A stretch of DNA of 64,000 bases from Paraclostridium dentum. Its GTDB lineage: Bacteria > Bacillota > Clostridia > Peptostreptococcales > Peptostreptococcaceae. Location of the stretch: contig NZ_WIPK01000001.1 in NCBI RefSeq assembly GCF_012922555.1, forward strand, positions 310,001-374,000, in the 5' to 3' direction. Below are positions 59,787-64,000 of the stretch, in pieces; the first letter of the stretch is position 1; each line of letters opens with the position of its first letter. The notes under the pieces were generated by a model, which was not told the origin of the DNA, ran no database searches, and saw nothing but the letters and a program-made list of their open reading frames with translations. The position numbers were made by a program, and so were the translations under genes.

Positions 59787-59803
59787 TTGGCATAGAAATT
59801 GCT
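59787..59803 (+). promoter_or_regulatory. Sigma-54 promoter (-24/-12) of the DMT permease gene
   Basis: TTGGCATAGAAATTGCT matches the sigma-54 consensus TTGGCAC-N5-TTGCT at all but one defined base, with GG and GC 12 bp apart. It lies 40 bases before the ATG of the permease gene and next to a sigma-54 activator gene. Confidence 0.85.
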
Positions 59804-59842
59804 AAAATAATCGTAATAGTAGTATAGATAGGAGGTTTTTTT

Positions 59843-60790
59843 ATGGAACAAAGAAGTAAAGGGTATATATTTGTTGTAACAGCAGGAGTTTTATGGGCTA
59901 CTATTGGATTATTTGCAAATTCATTATTAAACTTAGGGCTAACTCCAGAACAAGTTGCATTTTTAAGATTATTTTTAGGGTTTTTGATATTATTTATTTA
60001 TAGTTGTGTAAAAATGCCAAATGCACTTAAGATAAATAGAAAAGGATTAATGTATTGTATTCTTGTAGGTATAATAAGCCAGGCTGGGTTTAATATATGC
60101 TATTTTAATGCTATAGATTCTATTGGAGTTTCGGCATCTGCAGTACTTCTATACACATCTCCATTGTTTTTAGCAATGCTATCAATGGCAATTTTTAAAG
60201 AAAGACTTAATAAGTCTAAAGTTATGTCACTATGTATTTGTTTTTGTGGATCTATACTAGCAGTAACAGGAGGAAGTTTAGATTTAGGTCAACTTAGTAC
60301 ACAAGGTATTTTACTAGGTATAATGTCAGCTATAACATATGCATGTATGTCCATAATAAGTAAAGGTGCATTAAAAGAATGTGAAGGGATAACCCTGTTG
60401 ATATATGGATTTCTAATCGGGTCTATATTAATGATACCTTTAGCCAATCCTATACAAATTATTTCATATGCAAATAATATAGGTACTGTGTTTACTATAT
60501 TAGGATTAGGGATAATACCTGCAGCTGGTGCATATATATTTTATTTAAATGGAATTTCAACAGGTATTGATTTATCAATAGCTGGAATATTAGCATCTGC
60601 AGAGCTTATAGTATCTGTAATAATAGGTTGGACATTGCTTGGAGAAAACTTTTCTATAGTGAAAGCTATAGGGGTTTTATTTATGGTTGTTTCTGCAATT
60701 ATATCAATTAAAAAACCTAACAATAAATTTGAAGAAGATAATGATAATATTAGCTCAGGAAATAAAATAAAACTTCATACAGCAAATTAA
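59843..60790 (+). CDS. EamA/DMT-family permease under sigma-54 control
   Basis: A 315-residue membrane protein with ten helices made of two EamA repeats (about residues 8-142 and 152-288), for example AGVLWATIGLFANSLLNLGL at the start of repeat 1. DMT permeases of this type move amino acids, nucleosides or other metabolites, mostly outward. A short charged tail ends it. Start follows AGGAGG. It is the only gene behind the sigma-54 promoter, so the PAS activator probably senses its substrate or a related stress. The substrate is unknown. Confidence 0.88.
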   Translation: MEQRSKGYIFVVTAGVLWATIGLFANSLLNLGLTPEQVAFLRLFLGFLILFIYSCVKMPNALKINRKGLMYCILVGIISQAGFNICYFNAIDSIGVSASAVLLYTSPLFLAMLSMAIFKERLNKSKVMSLCICFCGSILAVTGGSLDLGQLSTQGILLGIMSAITYACMSIISKGALKECEGITLLIYGFLIGSILMIPLANPIQIISYANNIGTVFTILGLGIIPAAGAYIFYLNGISTGIDLSIAGILASAELIVSVIIGWTLLGENFSIVKAIGVLFMVVSAIISIKKPNNKFEEDNDNISSGNKIKLHTAN

Positions 60791-60840
60791 CTGTAATAAA
60801 AAATAAGCTATCTAATTAGATAGCTTATTTTTTATTACAG
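60791..60840. terminator. Perfect 50-base palindromic terminator
   Basis: Bases 60791-60815 are fully complementary to 60816-60840. The core AAGCTATCTAA is flanked by A and T runs, so it can stop transcription from both sides. The stop codon of the convergent radical SAM gene is inside it. Confidence 0.92.
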
Positions 60841-61778
60841 TATTTAATTCCTTGATACGAATTTCTTTCTCTCATAGTATCATCTATAGCATTTAGAACT
60901 TCCCACTTTTTAAGACTCCACATAGGGCCTACTATTTCATCTCTTTTACCGTCTCCAGTAAGTCTATGAACTACCATTTCAGGAGGAATAATTTCTAACT
61001 GGTCACACACTAAGTTTATATAATCATCTTTCTCCATTAAGTTAAACATACCTTTTTTTAACATGTTTTCCATAGGTGTTTCTTTTAAAACATGAAGTAA
61101 GTGTATCTTTATTCCATGAACACCAAGATCAGCAACTGCTTTAGCTGTTTCCATCATCATATTATAGTCTTCTCCAGGTAATCCATTTATGATATGAACA
61201 ACTGTTTTTATATTATGCTTTTTTAACTTTTCAACACCTTCTAAAAACGTATTATAATCATGACCTCTGTTTATAATTTTAGATGTTTCATCATGAATTG
61301 TTTGAAGTCCTAGTTCAACCCATAAGTTTGTTTTTTTATTAAGTTCAGATAAATATTCTAAAACATCGTCTGGTAAACAATCTGGTCTAGTAGAAATTGA
61401 AAGTCCTATTACATCATCTAAATTTAATATAGTTTCATATTTTTCTTTTAATACACTTACTGGAGCATGAGTGTTAGTAAAAGCTTGGAAATATCCAATG
61501 TATTTTGCGTTATGCCATTTTTTATGCATCATCTCTTTTATATCTTCAAACTGCTTTATTAAATTATCGTTAGGATTTCCTGCAAAATCTCCAGAACCTT
61601 GTTTACTACAGTAAGTACATCCACCATAAGCAACAGTTCCATCTATATTGGGGCAAGAAAAACCTGCATTTATAGATACCTTAAAAACTTTTTCTCCAAA
61701 ATTGCTTCTAAGGTAATAATTCCATGTATGATACCTTTTATTATCAAAGGCATATTTAAAATTTGTCAAATTAATCAC
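60825..61778 (-). CDS. YhcC/TIGR01212-type radical SAM protein
   Basis: A 317-residue radical SAM protein. The [4Fe-4S] cysteines are C42, C54 and C57 in a CX11CX2C arrangement (SCPNIDGTVAYGGCTYC), the form found in the YhcC/Elp3-like group instead of the common CX3CX2C. Other matches are GLSISTRPDCLPDD, WVELGLQTIHD and HIINGLPGED. The reaction of the family is not established. The start follows AAAGGTGAT. Single-gene unit. Confidence 0.88.
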   Translation of the reverse strand: MINLTNFKYAFDNKRYHTWNYYLRSNFGEKVFKVSINAGFSCPNIDGTVAYGGCTYCSKQGSGDFAGNPNDNLIKQFEDIKEMMHKKWHNAKYIGYFQAFTNTHAPVSVLKEKYETILNLDDVIGLSISTRPDCLPDDVLEYLSELNKKTNLWVELGLQTIHDETSKIINRGHDYNTFLEGVEKLKKHNIKTVVHIINGLPGEDYNMMMETAKAVADLGVHGIKIHLLHVLKETPMENMLKKGMFNLMEKDDYINLVCDQLEIIPPEMVVHRLTGDGKRDEIVGPMWSLKKWEVLNAIDDTMRERNSYQGIKYCNKK

Positions 61779-61861
61779 CTTTTCTTTGTTTGTATTAAAT
61801 TTACTTATACAATATTAACATAAAAAACAATCTTATACAAACCAAGGATTAATTTAACTAT

Positions 61862-61896
61862 AAAAAATAGTACCTTAATTTAAGGTACTATTTTTT
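61862..61896 (-). terminator. Terminator after the small membrane protein gene
   Basis: AAAAAATAGTACCTTAA and its complement around one central base, with T run on the minus strand. Confidence 0.85.
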
Positions 61897-62437
61897 ATAG
61901 TTTTTTTAACTTAGTTCCAGTTGATAAAAGTTGGAACCCGATTAAAACGAAAATTAAAGATAAAAATGTAGCTATAAATCCTGATAAGAATAAAGGTGAA
62001 AGGATTAGTATTAATCCACATATTAATAAAAAACCATTAAAACCATTAAACTTTATATAAGGATTTTTTCTGCTATTAAAAAAAGCAATAATTTGTGTTA
62101 CTAAAAGATATGCACCAAGTATAGATGAAAAGAATCCTTGTATTTGTTGAGGGAAAATAAAAAATAATAGCGCAACAAGTATAAGAATAATTTCTCTGTT
62201 TTTATAAGGCTTTAGAGTTTCTTTAGACTCATATCTTTTAAGTTCGTTTATAGTTTTTAGATTTAAGTATGCTAAAAACAAACAAACTGCTCCTAAGCCA
62301 AATGATAATACTTTAATGCCTAAATTTTTAAATAAAAGGGAAAGAGTTCCAATAAGTAAAAGTAAAATTCCCATCATTATAAAATTATTTGCATTTTCTT
62401 TTTGATTAAAATTATTAAAGTTAAAATTTATATTCAT
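61895..62437 (-). CDS. Small polytopic membrane protein (DUF308-like layout)
   Basis: A 180-residue protein with an Asn-rich start and about six membrane helices in pairs. The pattern of repeated hydrophobic helices with short turns recalls the HdeD/DUF308 family, but I see no certain motif. The start follows AAGAGGTGATAT. Function unknown. The last codons lie within its terminator. Confidence 0.6.
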   Translation of the reverse strand: MNINFNFNNFNQKENANNFIMMGILLLLIGTLSLLFKNLGIKVLSFGLGAVCLFLAYLNLKTINELKRYESKETLKPYKNREIILILVALLFFIFPQQIQGFFSSILGAYLLVTQIIAFFNSRKNPYIKFNGFNGFLLICGLILILSPLFLSGFIATFLSLIFVLIGFQLLSTGTKLKKL

Positions 62438-62576
62438 TTATATCACCTCTTTAAATCATTAAAAAAATTATAACAAAAAAAAAGTAACTATAAAATACTT
62501 TCTTTTAAATTTCTATTTAAAGTAATTTTAAAAATGCTTGTATCATAAGATTTTATTATGTAAAGGAGTGAGCCAA

Positions 62577-63005
62577 TTGATAAAATTAGTATCTATAATA
62601 TTTGCAATACTAGCAGGAGGATCCACAGCTCTGGAGGCTTTTATAAATGGAGAGTTAGGGAAAAGTACATCAGCAGTTACAGCAACTTTTATAAGTTTAG
62701 TAGTAGGTTCAGTATTTTTTTTAATAAACATGATTTTAACTGGGGAAATTAAAACTTTTTTAGCAACAGAGTCTATAAGTCCTAAATTACTACTTGGGGG
62801 TATATTTGGAGGATGTATAATTTATTTTACAGTTAAGGCAATGGATGGAATAGGGCTTTCAAGCACATTAACTATAATAGTAGTTTCACAAATTCTGATA
62901 GGATTTTTTATAGATGTGGTTGTTCTTAAAGAGCAAACTATGTATTTATATAAATATGTAGGTGCAATTTTACTATTTATAGGAACATTTTTCATAGTAA
63001 GTTAA
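62577..63005 (+). CDS. YdcZ/DUF606-type DMT permease
   Basis: A 142-residue membrane protein with five helices, of the half-size DMT group YdcZ (DUF606). The N-terminal ILAGGSTALEAFINGELGK and the central GGIFGGCIIYFTVKAMDGIG match the family. Such half-size members work as dimers. The TTG start at 62577 follows AAGGAGTG; a longer frame from 62538 has no ribosome binding site. No terminator is evident before the LysR gene. Substrate unknown. Confidence 0.83.
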   Translation: MIKLVSIIFAILAGGSTALEAFINGELGKSTSAVTATFISLVVGSVFFLINMILTGEIKTFLATESISPKLLLGGIFGGCIIYFTVKAMDGIGLSSTLTIIVVSQILIGFFIDVVVLKEQTMYLYKYVGAILLFIGTFFIVS

Positions 63006-63243
63006 ATCTATTTAATTATTATACATATTTAGATATCTGACTACAATTGTTCTAAAATACAATTGAAAATAAGGTCGATTAAGACAAAATTATACTTGTG
63101 ATTTTATCAATTCCTGTGTTTTTTTCAGACTATAAGAGTTTTTGTGTTAGTATAATATCATAGACACCTCTTATATAACCCTAGATATATATAATTAAAT
63201 ACTAATAAGTGTATAAAAAATAAAAAAAGGAGGTTAGCAGAAT

Positions 63244-64000
63244 ATGAATATAAAAGAAATAATATACTTCTTAGAGGTAGTAAAAGAAAAAAACTTCACT
63301 AAAGCTGCAAATAATTTATATATATCACAACCTGCTCTTAGTAAGGCAATAAAAAACTTAGAAAAAGTAGTACAAACACAACTAATAGAAAGATATACAA
63401 AAAACTTTAAATTAACCTATGAAGGTGAAATATTTTATGAAAATTCAAAAAAATCAATTGATATTATAAATACAGAGCTATTCAAACTCCAAGATAGTAT
63501 AACAAATTTTGGGAAAACGTTAACACTAGGCATACCACCAGTTATAGGCAGCGTGTACTTTACATCTGTCGTAGCTAAATTTAAACAAGAATACCCCGAC
63601 ATAGATATACATATAGTAGAAGAAGGCGCAAATAATATAAAATACAAAGTAGTAGATGAAAGTATAGAGCTTGGAGCAGTAATATTTCCAGTAGAAGAAG
63701 ACAGTATAATAGCATCAGAGATAGTAAGTGGGGATGTAGTGTTAGTTATAAGCAAAGATCATCCGTTATCTAATAGAAAAAGCATTGATGTTAAAGAACT
63801 AAAAGATGAAAGATTCATTGTATTTAATGAAAACTTTATGATGTACAATAAAACAATAAATGCCTGCGAAGCTTCAGGATTTGAACCTAACATAGTAATG
63901 AAAATCTCACAATGGGATTTTATTTTAGAGATGGTAGCTTTGAATGAGGGAATATCAATAATGCCAAAACTAATAGTTCAACGATACAAAATGAATGGAG
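63244..64000 (+). CDS. LysR family regulator, cut by the window end
   Basis: The first 252 residues of a LysR regulator; the reading frame is open to the last base of the window. The winged helix (residues 1-60) has FTKAANNLYISQPALSKAIK. The effector domain follows (PPVIGSVYFTSVVAKFKQEY, later NEGISIMPKLI). The ATG follows AAAGGAGG. Its target may be the YdcZ-type permease upstream or genes beyond the window. The 238-base gap before it is AT-rich and holds no gene that I can see. Confidence 0.88.
   Translation, partial: MNIKEIIYFLEVVKEKNFTKAANNLYISQPALSKAIKNLEKVVQTQLIERYTKNFKLTYEGEIFYENSKKSIDIINTELFKLQDSITNFGKTLTLGIPPVIGSVYFTSVVAKFKQEYPDIDIHIVEEGANNIKYKVVDESIELGAVIFPVEEDSIIASEIVSGDVVLVISKDHPLSNRKSIDVKELKDERFIVFNENFMMYNKTINACEASGFEPNIVMKISQWDFILEMVALNEGISIMPKLIVQRYKMNG

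Overview
The window is a stretch of AT-rich chromosome from a spore-forming member of the Clostridia, most likely the Peptostreptococcaceae (relatives of Clostridioides difficile). The best marker is a germination locus encoding three subtilisin-like Csp proteins. CspB has a full catalytic triad, while CspA and CspC carry the substitutions known from the C. difficile pseudoproteases. T-box leaders, frequent TTG/GTG starts, strong Shine-Dalgarno sites and compact intrinsic terminators between nearly all units fit the same group. I saw no rRNA, tRNA, CRISPR array, insertion sequence or phage module.

Layout. 0.1-2.7 kb: an orphan McrB-like AAA+ protein, then the niacin regulator NiaR and transporter NiaX with a likely NiaR operator. 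3-9.6 kb: a secreted SH3b/NlpC-P60 cell-wall hydrolase, two tandem 725-residue paralogous membrane proteins of unknown function, and an RseC-like small membrane protein. 9.7-15.5 kb: methionine aminopeptidase, a small Lys-tailed protein, a YitT-type membrane protein, a class B penicillin-binding lipoprotein, and a GAPDH with NADP-type residues. 15.7-19.2 kb: two surface or exported proteins and an AI-2E-family permease. 19.4-25.1 kb: the cspB-cspA-cspC germination cluster with a DUF3787-type small gene, then a LysM protein. 25.2-26.9 kb: asnS behind an Asn T-box. 27.1-37.9 kb: a DUF3867-like protein, a YhgE/Pip protein, a YjiH-type permease behind a T-box whose specifier reads AGA (Arg), an ABC-F ATPase, a second Lys-tailed small protein, a lipid kinase, an AlaX-type editing protein and a Crp/Fnr regulator.

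38-49.4 kb is a coherent metabolic block. A LysR regulator is divergent from an AspT-family permease and a CoA-transferase. These are followed by split methylmalonyl-CoA mutase, MeaB, epimerase and all four subunits of a Na+-pumping methylmalonyl-CoA decarboxylase. Together they make a complete cycle from succinate to propionate and CO2, with energy conserved as a sodium gradient.

50-55.3 kb is an amino-sugar (galactosamine-type) catabolic operon: isomerase/deaminase, aldolase, PfkB kinase and a BadF-type sugar kinase, with a convergent AraC regulator. 55.5-58.1 kb: cinA, a HAD phosphatase and a DJ-1 protein. 58.2-60.8 kb: a sigma-54 activator divergent from a DMT permease that has a near-consensus -24/-12 promoter and three upstream dyads. 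60.8-64 kb: a YhcC-type radical SAM protein, a small membrane protein, a YdcZ-type permease and a LysR regulator cut by the window end.

The most interesting signals are four. The cspB/cspA junction has cspA in the -1 frame directly after an A10 run and without a ribosome binding site, so slippage would make the CspBA fusion. The others are the arginine T-box on a YjiH permease, the sigma-54 control region with three helically phased dyads, and a hairpin that buries the ribosome binding site of a 62-residue protein. Starts given here are the ones supported by ribosome binding sites and often differ from the longest possible ORF.
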